Shown here: positions 35,245 through 44,271 of the stretch, one piece after another
Layout: the number at the start of each line of letters is the position of its first letter
How positions within the stretch are numbered: position 1 is the first letter of the stretch
From: Caballeronia hypogeia
Lineage (GTDB): Bacteria > Pseudomonadota > Gammaproteobacteria > Burkholderiales > Burkholderiaceae
Direction: 5' to 3'
DNA: 64,000 nt
Assembly (NCBI RefSeq): GCF_001544875.2
Contig: NZ_FCOA02000031.1
Coordinates: 1-64,000 of the forward strand
The notes under the pieces: model-generated
Databases searched by the model: none
What the model was told of the DNA's origin: nothing
The model's input: the letters and a program-made list of their open reading frames with translations, nothing else
Translations under genes and position numbers: made by a program

Positions 35245-36162
35245 ATGAGAAACGTATCTGTTCAAATGCCCGGCGAGGCGCTGCAATCGGCGCTGCCGGA
35301 AAACCAAACGGCGCTCGCGCGCGGTCTCGTTTTCGAACAGTTGCGCCTTGGCGCATTGCTGGTACCCGCGCTTGTGCTGGTGCTCGTCGTACTGGTCGCG
35401 CCGATTGCATGGCTCGCGTGGCAATCGGCGTTCGATCTGTCGGGGGCACTCTCGTTCGAAAACTACGCCCGCCTCGCAACGCCGGTCTACCGCAACGCGT
35501 TCTTCTCGACGTTTCAGATGTCGGCACTCGTCACGGTGCTGGTGCTGCTGCTGGGTTATCCGCTCGCGTACATGCTGTCGCAACTTCCGGCGCGTGTCGC
35601 ATCGGCTTGCATGGTCTTCGTCGTGCTGCCGTTCTGGACTTCGACGCTCGTACGCACATATGCATGGATGGTCTTGCTTCAGCGTACCGGACTTGTCAAT
35701 ACTTGGCTGATCAACCTGCATCTGATCGATCATCCGCTGCAACTGGTGAACAACTTCACCGGCACGGCGATCGGCATGACGCATGTGATGCTGCCCTGTC
35801 TCGTGCTCCCGCTCTATAGCGCGATGAAAGCGGTCGATCCGGTCTACATGCGCGCCGCCGCCAACTGTGGCGCAACCCCCGTTCAGGCCTTCTGGCAAGC
35901 GTACTTCCCGATGACTCTGCCGGGGCTCTCCGCCGGCGTGGTGCTCGTGTTCGTGCTGTGCTTGGGCTTTTATGTTACGCCGGCGCTTCTCGGCGGTGGA
36001 CGCATCAACATGCTCTCGATGCAGATTCAGAACGATGTTGCCATGTCCGGTAATCCCGGCGCGGCGAGCGCGCTCGGTGTCGTGCTGGTGATCTTGACGA
36101 TGATCGTGCTCGCGGCGATCGGCCGGCTCTTCGGCCTCGAACGCATGTACGGAGGCAAATGA
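35245..36162 (+). CDS. ABC transporter permease (PotB-like)
   Basis: 305 residues from ATG 35245, two bases after the ATPase stop; a longer upstream frame would overlap the whole ATPase end and is rejected. There are about six membrane segments, the first at LGALLVPALVLVLVVLVAPIAWLAW. The permease EAA loop is YMRAAANCGATPVQAFWQAYFPMTLPGLSAG. It pairs with the following permease to form the membrane channel. Confidence 0.93.
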   Translation: MRNVSVQMPGEALQSALPENQTALARGLVFEQLRLGALLVPALVLVLVVLVAPIAWLAWQSAFDLSGALSFENYARLATPVYRNAFFSTFQMSALVTVLVLLLGYPLAYMLSQLPARVASACMVFVVLPFWTSTLVRTYAWMVLLQRTGLVNTWLINLHLIDHPLQLVNNFTGTAIGMTHVMLPCLVLPLYSAMKAVDPVYMRAAANCGATPVQAFWQAYFPMTLPGLSAGVVLVFVLCLGFYVTPALLGGGRINMLSMQIQNDVAMSGNPGAASALGVVLVILTMIVLAAIGRLFGLERMYGGK

Positions 36163-36163
36163 A

Positions 36164-36982
36164 ATGCTCGGATACGCAACCGATACGCAGATCACGCATG
36201 GACAACGGCTCTGGCTCTACGTCTTCTGTGCACTGGTGATGCTGTTTCTCATCGTTCCCTGTGCCATCGTCGTGCCCATGTCGTTCTCCAATGCGAGCTA
36301 TCTTGAGTTTCCGCCGCGCGAGTGGGGCGTGCGCTGGTATCACACGTACTTCGCATCGGACGAATGGCGAGCGGCAACGATGGTGTCGTTGCGCGTGGCC
36401 TTGTCGAGCACGGTGCTCGCGCTCGGATTCGGCACGGCGGCGTCATATGCGCTGCGCGCAATCGAGACGAAGTGGACGCGCGCGCTGCGCACGTTCCTGA
36501 TGCTGCCGATGATGGTCCCGCTCATCCTGGTCGCGATCGGCACGTTCTTCGTTTATGCGCGCGCCGGGCTGAACAATACCGTGACAGGACTCGTCATCGC
36601 GCATTGCATGCTCGCATTGCCGTTCGTCATCATTTCAGTGAACAGCGGGCTCGAGACCTACGACGCGAATCAGGAGTTGGTGGCACGCAGTCTTGGCGCG
36701 TCGCGGTTGAAGGCGTTCGTAACAGTGACATTGCCTCAGATCAAGCTTTCGATTTTCGCGGCGGCGTTCTTCGCCTTCATGACCTCGTTCGACGAAGTTG
36801 TGGTCGCGCTGTTCGTTTCTGGCGGCGACAATGCGACGCTCACGCGCCTCATGTTCGAAGACATTCGTGACCAGCTCGATCCCACTATCACGGCCATTTC
36901 GACGCTGCTGATTTCGATCTCTGTAATTTCGCTGCTCGTGTTGCAATGGCTTGGTTCGAGGCGGCGTGCCCGGGACGTATGA
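36164..36982 (+). CDS. ABC transporter permease (PotC-like)
   Basis: 272 residues, beginning one base after the PotB-like stop. Six membrane segments are expected (LYVFCALVMLFLIVPCAIVVPMSF first). The EAA loop reads LVARSLGASRLKAFVTVTLPQIKLSI. It is the last of the four transport genes. A marR gene follows 92 bp later on the same strand with its own operator-like sequence. Confidence 0.93.
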   Translation: MLGYATDTQITHGQRLWLYVFCALVMLFLIVPCAIVVPMSFSNASYLEFPPREWGVRWYHTYFASDEWRAATMVSLRVALSSTVLALGFGTAASYALRAIETKWTRALRTFLMLPMMVPLILVAIGTFFVYARAGLNNTVTGLVIAHCMLALPFVIISVNSGLETYDANQELVARSLGASRLKAFVTVTLPQIKLSIFAAAFFAFMTSFDEVVVALFVSGGDNATLTRLMFEDIRDQLDPTITAISTLLISISVISLLVLQWLGSRRRARDV

Positions 36983-37008
36983 CCCCCGTACTCGTCAAAT
37001 CCATCTGC

Positions 37009-37031
37009 TAAAATGTGTGACGATGTCATGT
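37009..37031 (+). promoter_or_regulatory. MarR-type operator upstream of marR
   Basis: A -10-like TAAAAT (37009-37014) overlaps TGTGTGACGATGTCATGT (37014-37031), which contains the inverted repeat TGACGATGTCA (37018-37028). The same pattern occurs within the aminotransferase promoter at 31546-31562. It suggests autoregulation by the MarR protein. Confidence 0.6.
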
Positions 37032-37074
37032 AAATTTCGATGCGGCCCGATAGATCGAGCCACAGGAGGAAATT

Positions 37075-37665
37075 GTGGGAACGACGGTAAAGAAAGGGAA
37101 GGCTGCATTGGCCGAGCGTGGTCCAGCTGAGCGGTCGGACGCACCAGAGTTTGGCGATCTGAGAGACCTCGTCTCGTTTCAGTTGCGGCAGCTTTCGAAC
37201 ATTTATACGAAGGGTTCATCGAGCGCCTACGAACGCAGTTTCAACCTGACGATGAATGAGTGGCGTTGCATCGCGCTGTTGCACGGCAAGCGCGGAATGT
37301 CCATGAATCGTCTCGCGGAGCACGCACAGTTCGATCGCGGACTGGCGAGCCGCACGGTGCGCGGCCTCGAGGAGCGCGGCCTGATCGCGCGGGAAGCCGA
37401 TGCCACGGACGGACGCGGTGTGATCATCACGTTGACGGCGCAGGGAAGGGCGCTCGTGTCGCAAGTGTTCCCGATTGCGGAAGAGCGGAACACGCGCCTC
37501 TTGTCATGTCTCACGCGTGCGGAGCGCGACATGCTGCCGGGCATCCTGGAAAAGCTCACGCATCAGGCGCGCGCGATGCTCGATCAGGAGCGCGAGGAAG
37601 CGCAACTGGATGGCGGCGAACCGCACGATCAGAACGCAGGCGAAGACGACCGTCTGTCTGCCTGA
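37075..37665 (+). CDS. MarR-family transcriptional regulator
   Basis: 196 residues with a GTG start at 37075 after AGGAGGAAATT. The winged helix reads LTMNEWRCIALLHGKRGMSMNRLAEHAQFDRGLASRTVRGLEERGLIAREADATDGRGVIITLTAQGRAL, the full MarR DNA-binding core. The N- and C-terminal helices form the dimer interface. Its location at the end of the aminotransferase-transport module and the shared operator argue that it is the local repressor, with the imported amine or a semialdehyde as candidate inducer. Confidence 0.93.
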   Translation: MGTTVKKGKAALAERGPAERSDAPEFGDLRDLVSFQLRQLSNIYTKGSSSAYERSFNLTMNEWRCIALLHGKRGMSMNRLAEHAQFDRGLASRTVRGLEERGLIAREADATDGRGVIITLTAQGRALVSQVFPIAEERNTRLLSCLTRAERDMLPGILEKLTHQARAMLDQEREEAQLDGGEPHDQNAGEDDRLSA

Positions 37666-37681
37666 TTTTTTATCGTGTGCC

Positions 37682-37706
37682 GAGGGGCGACGCGCGGACG
37701 CCCCTC
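37682..37706 (+). terminator. Terminator-like hairpin after marR
   Basis: GAGGGGCG, loop ACGCGCGGA, CGCCCCTC, then TCTGAC. The stem is strong (8 bp) and lies 17 bp after the stop; the T-tract is weak. Confidence 0.6.
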
Positions 37707-37781
37707 TCTGACCCATCAGACTCTTGACCAACGTGCCTCTGTAGTGGCGCGGGACTCAACTCGTCTCGGTCCCGAATAATG

Positions 37782-37787
37782 TATTTA
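37782..37787 (+). repeat. Candidate IS target duplication, left
   Basis: TATTTA, repeated at 39419-39424 on the other side of the insertion sequence. Confidence 0.55.
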
Positions 37788-39418
37788 GTCGGTCTTGCAG
37801 AATCGCGCGAAGCCAAGCGCAGCGTGCGAATAGGTGCACATAAGGGGTTGCGAAACTCCCAGTTTCAATATGAAATTGGCCTATCTTCTGGGAGTGAGAA
37901 GCGCCGATGAGCACGCCGGATTTCTTCCGCAGCCGCCTGGACGCGATGATTGATTTGCGGCATCCGCTGGCGGTATTGGCCAATCGGATGCCATGGACGT
38001 CGATAGAAGCGACGTTGACACCAATCTTCGAGCGACGTGCTCGCGAAGGCCGGACCAGCGCGGAGATTGATCTATTCGGCATGGCACCGAAACTGGCAGG
38101 TGCGGGCCTCAGCGCTGCCGGGCGTCCGCGCCTGTCGATCCGGCTAATGGTCGGGCTGCTCTACCTGAAGCACGCGTACAACGAAAGTGATGATTCGGTT
38201 TGTGAGCGCTGGGCACAAGACGTGTACTTCCAGTTTTTCTGCGGCGAGGAGTATTTTCAGCCGCACATGCCGTGCGATCCGACCAACCTCGTGCGCTTTC
38301 GGCAGGCGCTGGGCGAAGCCGGTGTCGAGGAGTTGCTGGCGACGACAATTGCAGCGGCCGTGCAAATGAAAGCAGTGAGGCCGGCCGAGTTCGAGCGGGT
38401 GATTGTCGATACGACGGTCCAACAGAAAGCGATTGCCTATCCGACTGACAGCCGTTTGCTAGAGGTTGCACGAGGCAAGCTCGCAAGGCTCGCGCAACGT
38501 GCCGGACTGACACTGAAGCAGACATACGAGCGAGAGGGGAAACAATTGCGTCGCCGCGCCGGTGGCTATGCGCATGCGAAACAGTTCAAGCGACTGCGCC
38601 GGGTGCTCAAGCGTCAGCGCACGATACTCGGACGATTGCTGCGTGACATCGAGAGAAAGTTATCGGGCACCTCTACTGAGCAGCAGGCATCCTTGCACAT
38701 CTGGCTTGAGCGCGCCTGGCGTATCTGCCGCCAGCGTGCGAAGGATAAGCACAAGCTCTATGCGCTTCACGCGCCAGAAGTGGAGTGCATCTCGAAAGGC
38801 AAGGCTCGCCAGCCGTATGAGTTTGGCGTCAAGGTGAGTCTCGCAATCACGGAGAAGCAAGGCCTCATTGTCGGTGCACGCTCGTTTGTGGGCAACCCTT
38901 ATGACGGACATACCTTGGCCGGACAACTTGAACAAACAACCATCTTGCTTCAGGATCTGCCGGGCGTGTCAAAGCCGAAGACCGTGCTGGCGGACCTCGG
39001 GTATCGCGGTGTGGATGCCGATCTCGCGCCGGTACAGTTGATTCACCGAGGTAAACACAAGTCGCTAAGCAGTACACAACGACGATGGTTAAAACGCCGC
39101 CAAGCGATAGAACCGATCATCGGGCATGTGAAGCAGGACCACGGCATGCAGCGTTGCTGGCTCAAAGGGCAAACCGGCGACGCCTTACATACGGTGCTAT
39201 GCGCGGTGGGCTATAACCTTCGCTGGTTGTTGCGCGCTATTGTTCGCCTGGGGCTTGCGCCCGTATTTTTTGTTCTCGAGTGGCTGCGCAGCCTCCACAA
39301 AGTCTCGCGAGAAACCTTGCTCGCACCTCGTACAACTGCCTGAGTTCGGAAAGTGCAAGGGCACCCGATCGAGCACCCGGAGGCGTCCGCGAAGCAATCC
39401 GAATTTTGCAGGTGGGAC
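37788..39418 (+). mobile_element. IS5-family insertion sequence
   Basis: A 1,631-bp element with one transposase gene. The termini 37788-37806 and 39400-39418 form an imperfect inverted repeat with 12 of 19 matches (core CTTGCAGAAT against CCTGCAAAAT). TATTTA lies directly outside both ends, so the insertion is probably recent and intact. It sits between marR and a porin gene, 49 bp upstream of the porin start. Confidence 0.7.
37907..39343 (+). CDS. IS5-family DDE transposase
   Basis: 478 residues, uninterrupted. An N-terminal domain with LFGMAPKLAGAGLSAAGRPRLSIRLMVGLLYLKHAYNESDDSVCERWAQDVYFQFFCGEEYFQPHMPCDPTNLVRFRQ is typical of the IS5/IS1182-type transposases. The DDE triad is expected at VIVDTTVQQKA, VLADLGYRGVD and the RRQAIEPIIGHVKQDHGM region. 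It cuts and pastes the element. Start ATG 37907 follows GGGAGTGAGAAGCGCC. The gene appears functional. Confidence 0.93.
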   Translation: MSTPDFFRSRLDAMIDLRHPLAVLANRMPWTSIEATLTPIFERRAREGRTSAEIDLFGMAPKLAGAGLSAAGRPRLSIRLMVGLLYLKHAYNESDDSVCERWAQDVYFQFFCGEEYFQPHMPCDPTNLVRFRQALGEAGVEELLATTIAAAVQMKAVRPAEFERVIVDTTVQQKAIAYPTDSRLLEVARGKLARLAQRAGLTLKQTYEREGKQLRRRAGGYAHAKQFKRLRRVLKRQRTILGRLLRDIERKLSGTSTEQQASLHIWLERAWRICRQRAKDKHKLYALHAPEVECISKGKARQPYEFGVKVSLAITEKQGLIVGARSFVGNPYDGHTLAGQLEQTTILLQDLPGVSKPKTVLADLGYRGVDADLAPVQLIHRGKHKSLSSTQRRWLKRRQAIEPIIGHVKQDHGMQRCWLKGQTGDALHTVLCAVGYNLRWLLRAIVRLGLAPVFFVLEWLRSLHKVSRETLLAPRTTA

Positions 39419-39424
39419 TATTTA
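39419..39424 (+). repeat. Candidate IS target duplication, right
   Basis: TATTTA, matching 37782-37787. Confidence 0.55.
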
Positions 39425-39467
39425 GGAAAACGAAAAAAATGCAACTCTCCTTTTCAGGAGACAGAAA

Positions 39468-40643
39468 ATGAAGAAGTGGGTGTTCATGGCGGGTATGTCG
39501 ACAATATCGTTGACGGCGGGAACTGCGTTCGCTCAAAGCAGCGTGACGCTCTTCGGGCTGATCGATGAAGGCTTCAACTATACGAACAATGTCGGTGGTC
39601 ATCCGCTTTACGCGCTTTCGAGCGGCGATGTGCAAGGAAGCCGGTGGGGCCTGCGTGGATCAGAAGATCTGGGCGGCGGCCTCGCGGCGGTCTTCAAGCT
39701 CGAATCCGGCTTCAATGTGAACAACGGGCGGCTTGGTCAGCAAGGGCGCGGGTTCGGACGGCAGGCCTATGTCGGTCTGGCGAGCAACCAGTACGGCACG
39801 TTCACGTTTGGGCGTCAGTACGATTCCGTAACAGACTATCTGACGGCGCTCACGGCTAACGGTAGCTGGGGCGGCGGCATGTTCTCCCATCCCTACGACA
39901 ACGACAATACCGATGATACGTTTCGCATAAACAATGCGGTGAAGTACGCGAGCATCGACTACCACGGGTTTTCTTTCGGGGGTATGTATGCCTTCAGCAA
40001 TGATACGAACTTCGGTCTGAATCGTGCGGTGAGTGCGGGCGCGCAATATAGCAACGGCCCGCTCACGGTTGCCGCCGCATACCTCAATATCGACAATCCC
40101 AACGCGAATACGGCAGGCGCGGTATCGATCGGGCCAAACGGGAGTGGCGACGGCAGCTGGACCGCGCGTAGGCAACGCATTTATGGCGCGGGGATCAACT
40201 ACACGATCGGCGCAACGACGCTGGGCTTCGCCTACACGCGAACGGACCTCAACCAGCCGACCGCCACGCAGTACGCGAATTTGGCAGGCAATGCGGCACT
40301 CGGGACAGCATCGGATTTGCGCTTCAATAATTTCGAGATCAACGCGCGCTATCAGTTCACGCCGGCGTTCTTCGTCGGCGGCATGTACACGTACACGCAG
40401 ATGACCTATGCGGGTAGCACAGGTCAGAGTACGAAACCGAAGTATCACCAGTTTGGGTTGATGGCTGACTACCTGCTCTCCAAGCGTACGGACGTTTACG
40501 CGCAGGCGGCCTATATTCAGGTTGCGGACGCAAGTGCCGCGACGGGAACCGGGCTGGAAGTGGCGTCCAATCCGGATACGGCCGGTCCGTCATCCACGAA
40601 TCGGCAAATGATGGCTCGCGTCGCGATCCGTCATAAGTTTTAA
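39468..40643 (+). CDS. Outer-membrane porin (Burkholderia type) 2
   Basis: 391 residues, with start after CAGGAGACAGAAA. Signal peptide MKKWVFMAGMSTISLTAGTAFA, mature start QSSVTLFG. Barrel motifs are WGLRGSEDLGGGLAAVFKLESGFN, GTFTFGRQYDSVTDYL, NAVKYASIDYHGFSFGG, YLLSKRTDVYAQAAYIQ, with terminal Phe (AIRHKF). It is very similar in layout to the porin at 46280 (both have HPYDNDN in a loop). The IS5 element inserted just upstream has separated it from most of any native promoter, so expression may depend on the IS. Confidence 0.93.
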   Translation: MKKWVFMAGMSTISLTAGTAFAQSSVTLFGLIDEGFNYTNNVGGHPLYALSSGDVQGSRWGLRGSEDLGGGLAAVFKLESGFNVNNGRLGQQGRGFGRQAYVGLASNQYGTFTFGRQYDSVTDYLTALTANGSWGGGMFSHPYDNDNTDDTFRINNAVKYASIDYHGFSFGGMYAFSNDTNFGLNRAVSAGAQYSNGPLTVAAAYLNIDNPNANTAGAVSIGPNGSGDGSWTARRQRIYGAGINYTIGATTLGFAYTRTDLNQPTATQYANLAGNAALGTASDLRFNNFEINARYQFTPAFFVGGMYTYTQMTYAGSTGQSTKPKYHQFGLMADYLLSKRTDVYAQAAYIQVADASAATGTGLEVASNPDTAGPSSTNRQMMARVAIRHKF

Positions 40644-40719
40644 GGCCAGAGGGTCCTGGCGCATCCAGTAGGCATCGAAGCCGTTGCATGCCGGTATCAA
40701 CGTTTGAGGGTCATCGATA

Positions 40720-42348
40720 GTGAAAAAGGATGAGCAATACGATGTCGTCGTCATTGGCGGCGGGCACAACGGGCTGGTTTGCAGTGCCTACCTGGCGCGC
40801 CAGGGCTTGAAGGTCTGCGTGGTCGAAAAGCGCGCGGTTGTGGGCGGCGCAGCCCTGACCGAAGAGTTCGCGCCGGGGTTTCGCAACTCGGTGTATTCGT
40901 ACGCCGTGAGCCTCCTGAATCCGCGCGTGATAGCGGAACTGGAACTCCATCGTCATGGACTTAAGCTGATCCCGCTAAGCGTGAACGGGTGGAAGCGGTT
41001 CAGCCCGATGGCTGATGGCGGATTCCTCGCGCTGTCCGCAGACCCTGAGCAGTCGGCACTCGCACTCGATGCCCGTTCGAAAGGCGACGGCGCGGCGTTC
41101 AAAGAGCTTAATCGACGGCTCGCGCTGGCGGCCGACGTATTGCGCTCCCTGGTTCTTGAAACACCGCCAAATCTGCAAGGGGATTTTGGTTCGATCGTCC
41201 GAGCGCTATCAACTGGAAGCAAGCTCAGGAAGCTCGACATGCAGGGCCGGGCCGAATTGGTCAAGCTCATGACAATGAGCGTGGGCGACTACCTGAACAC
41301 GCTCTTCAATGACGATGCGATCAAGGGCTTGTATGGCTACAGCGCCGCAGTGGGAAACATGCAAAGTCCGTACTCGGCGGGTTCGGCGTATGTGTTGCTG
41401 CACCACGTTTTCGGGGAACTGAACGGAAAGAAGGGCCAATGGGGGCAGGCCATTGGCGGCATGGGAGCGATCACCCAAGCTATCGCGAGCTCCGCCGGCG
41501 AGCTCGGCGTGAAGATGGTGACGGGCAAAGGCGTGACGGAGGTGCTGCTTGAGCAGGACCGTGCGGTCGGAGTAAGGCTCGACGATGGCCAGGTGATTCG
41601 TGCGGCATCGGTTGTGTCGAACCTCAATCCACGGCTGCTGTTCACGAAACTGGTCGACAGAGCCGCCCAACCTGAGGATTTTCACCGCCGCATGGAGACA
41701 TGGCGTTGCATATCGGGTGTGTTCCGTATGAATGTGGCCCTGAGCGAATTGCCCGATTTCACCTGTGCGCCTGGTAATGATCCGGCGAGCTATCGGGCGG
41801 CATCCGTAGTGATCGCGCCGTCGCTGCAGTACCTCGAGCAAGCCTACGACGACGCCAAGCACGGCGCCTATTCGAAGGAACCGATCATCGAATTGCAGAT
41901 TCCGTCGATTCAGGACAGCACGTTGGCACCGCCGGGGCAGCACGTCGCAAGCATGTTTTGCCAGTACTTCCACCCGCATCAATCCGATGGTCGTTCCTGG
42001 GATGACATCAAGGACGAGATCGCGGATCACATCATCGGTCATTACACGAAGTTCGCGCCCAATTTCAGACGCGCAATCGTCGCGCGGCAGATAAAGTCAC
42101 CGTTGGATATCGAACGTGATCTCGGCATGATCGGCGGCGACATTTTCCACGGTGCGCTCCACCTCGACCAGCTTTTCTCCATGCGCCCCGCGCCGGGCTA
42201 TGCGGACTACAGAACGCCAATCAAGAAACTCTACAACTGCGGGTCGGGGACGCATCCGGGCGGCGGCGTCACGGGTGCGCCGGGTCGCAATGCAGCGTTC
42301 GAAGTGGCGCGCGATTTCAAGTCGGGCTTCCGAAAGCTTTTCCACTGA
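40720..42348 (+). CDS. CrtI/PYROXD2-like FAD-dependent oxidoreductase
   Basis: 542 residues with a GTG start at 40720. The N-terminal FAD motif DVVVIGGGHNGLVCSAYLARQGLKVCVVEKRAVVGGAALTEEF and the C-terminal flavin segment LYNCGSGTHPGGGVTGAPGRNAAFEVARDF are those of the phytoene-desaturase-related family found widely in non-carotenoid bacteria. No other carotenoid gene is present, so carotenoid desaturation is unlikely. The neighbours are a porin upstream and a small cupin 39 bp downstream. The substrate is unknown. Confidence 0.87.
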   Translation: MKKDEQYDVVVIGGGHNGLVCSAYLARQGLKVCVVEKRAVVGGAALTEEFAPGFRNSVYSYAVSLLNPRVIAELELHRHGLKLIPLSVNGWKRFSPMADGGFLALSADPEQSALALDARSKGDGAAFKELNRRLALAADVLRSLVLETPPNLQGDFGSIVRALSTGSKLRKLDMQGRAELVKLMTMSVGDYLNTLFNDDAIKGLYGYSAAVGNMQSPYSAGSAYVLLHHVFGELNGKKGQWGQAIGGMGAITQAIASSAGELGVKMVTGKGVTEVLLEQDRAVGVRLDDGQVIRAASVVSNLNPRLLFTKLVDRAAQPEDFHRRMETWRCISGVFRMNVALSELPDFTCAPGNDPASYRAASVVIAPSLQYLEQAYDDAKHGAYSKEPIIELQIPSIQDSTLAPPGQHVASMFCQYFHPHQSDGRSWDDIKDEIADHIIGHYTKFAPNFRRAIVARQIKSPLDIERDLGMIGGDIFHGALHLDQLFSMRPAPGYADYRTPIKKLYNCGSGTHPGGGVTGAPGRNAAFEVARDFKSGFRKLFH

Positions 42349-42387
42349 GCAACCAAACCAACCCATACTTATTGATGAGGTCAGAGC

Positions 42388-42747
42388 ATGAAAGATAACG
42401 TGTCGAACCTGGTGATTCTCGACGCTGCTTCCGTCGAACCGAAGATCAACGCACCGTTCTTCGCCGGAACAGTTCAGGGCGATCCGCAGACCCGGACCTG
42501 GGTCAACGAAGGCAGCAGGGAACAGGGGTTTCTTGCGGGAATCTGGGAAGCGACCGAGGGTACCTTCGCGATGGATTACCCCGTGTGGGAGTTTTGCCAC
42601 ATCATTGCTGGGCGCTGCATCATCCGGGAGGAAGGGCGCGAAGCCGTCGAACTGAAAGCAGGTGACGGCTTCGTCTGCCGCAAGGGGCTGAAGGGCACTT
42701 GGGAAGTCGTCGAGACGATGACGAAGCACTTTGTCGTGCGGATCTGA
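42388..42747 (+). CDS. Small cupin-domain protein
   Basis: 119 residues, with start after GATGAGGTCAGAGC. Single cupin_3/DUF861 barrel: WEFCHIIAGRCIIREEGREAVELKAGDGFVCRKGLKGTWEVVETMTKHFVVRI. It resembles the cupins at 12391-12750 and 54678-55028 in length and ending. It is transcribed with the CrtI-like oxidoreductase. Function unknown; ligand sensing or a small lyase/hydrolase activity are options. Confidence 0.85.
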   Translation: MKDNVSNLVILDAASVEPKINAPFFAGTVQGDPQTRTWVNEGSREQGFLAGIWEATEGTFAMDYPVWEFCHIIAGRCIIREEGREAVELKAGDGFVCRKGLKGTWEVVETMTKHFVVRI

Positions 42748-44271
42748 GTCTGATCGCTTAATACGCGATGCGCTGCGCCGTCAGCATGGAGAGGGGCAGC
42801 GCGCAGACCGTCCGAATATGATGTTTAGATGCTTCCTTGGCGACGTCGATCTCAACTTGTCCCATGCAACATGGGTCGCTGGCGCTTCAGAGGCGAACGC
42901 CGCCTTCGGTCAATAACAGTAGGTCGCGATTCGTTGCTTCGGGTCGTTGCGCCGTCGGTTCGACGCTAAACAAGAGACGCTCCCATGCGCGTCACCGCCC
43001 TCCGCCACGCAAGAAATCAGCCGTGCTCAATTCGAGGCGCGCCGCAGAATGGGCCAGTTGCCTACGATGAGCGACGGCATGATTCGGGTGGCTCCATCGT
43101 GGAAGATTTTCGACATCTTGGCATCGTCGCTCCCGCCCCAGGCGGACACCGCCAAACGGGCAGAGAAGCGAGAGGCCGAGCATCGGCGCACTTTGAGGCG
43201 CTTACTTGAGCAATAGGGCGACGCTCGTCATCAGACCGGGCGGCCCAAGGGCAAGCTCGACGCGCTCGAAGCGACCCCTCAAACACTTCAAGAACGGTTG
43301 AAGTCCATGCGCGGGGCGGCCCGGCCCTCCGCGCGGCGCGTGCCCACGGCCGAATCCAGTCCGTCGAGAATGCGAGCAGTTCGTAATGCAGCCGCCAGAA
43401 AAATGGCGAGGGCCGAAAGCTCGCACTTAGATAATGTGCCGAGCGGCGTAATTCATGGCCGGTTAGTGCCCCAAGTCGCGCGTCGGTCGAAAGGAGGGAA
43501 CAGGCAGAAGGTCAAAAAAGCATGGGTTGAACGTCGGCTCAGTCATTGAACAGCTGTTGCGCGTGCTGGCAGATGCCATGAGCGACCGGCATAGCGCGAA
43601 CTGAAACGATATATCGTTGCACAGATAATTCTTAACTAGCACTCGTCAAATCCGACAACGAGTGTTGTGACCCTTATATCGTGTCATTGCAAATGAACGG
43701 CTTGCCGACTTGATCTTTTTAAGAGAAAACGAAGAACGAAAAGATGAGCGCAAGATCGGCGTCGGACTTTGCCGACTAAGCCCCAGCCTTGCCCGGACTC
43801 AGCGAGGATGTGTGTCATTGCGGGTGACTGACGACGACTATTTCGCCGGCGGGCCTGGTGACTGCCCGTGTCGCAGGGCCAGTCCACTAAATATAGGTCG
43901 TTGATTCACGCCAAATGATCGACGTCCGAGAGGCGCTTCGAGTCCTGAAAGCGGCCGACGAATGGTGGATCAGAAGGGCTGCGTCATTTTTCTAACGATA
44001 CAGGGAAGCCAACATACTTTGAGGCAGCAATGCTTGCGAGGGGTCGACCGCCGGAGTTGTGGACGGAGATTCGGACAGAGCAGGGCGAATGGGTAGTAGC
44101 GAACGACGGCTGAGCCCCGCGGCTTCTGACGGTCCTTAAAACATCCGAGGATGTCGCCGCACCAGATTGGTGCTAAAGGAAAGTGCTTTCCGCTCTCAGA
44201 AAAAGACGTCGGATTTTTTTTGTGGTAAATTTTGAGGAAGTTTTTTTTCAAGCAACGAAGCGGGGATTGAA
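42748..44271. other. Gene-poor stretch with broken reading frames
   Basis: 1.5 kb with no intact gene. Short protein-like runs are visible in different frames, for example MIDVREALRVLKAADEWW starting at 43916 and, in another frame just after, TGKPTYFEAAMLARGRPPELWTEIR to about 44113. A third, VIEQLLRVLADAMSDRHSAN, ends near 43603. These look like remnants of small genes disrupted by frameshifts. No identity can be given. Confidence 0.5.

Noticed and set aside
35101-36195. A 364-codon minus-strand frame opposite the permease genes
   Set aside because: Low-complexity, His- and Arg-rich shadow of the real permease.
43000-43560. IS66- or IS3-type transposase remnant
   Set aside because: Short runs of basic residues looked suggestive, but no DDE motif or terminal repeat could be found.
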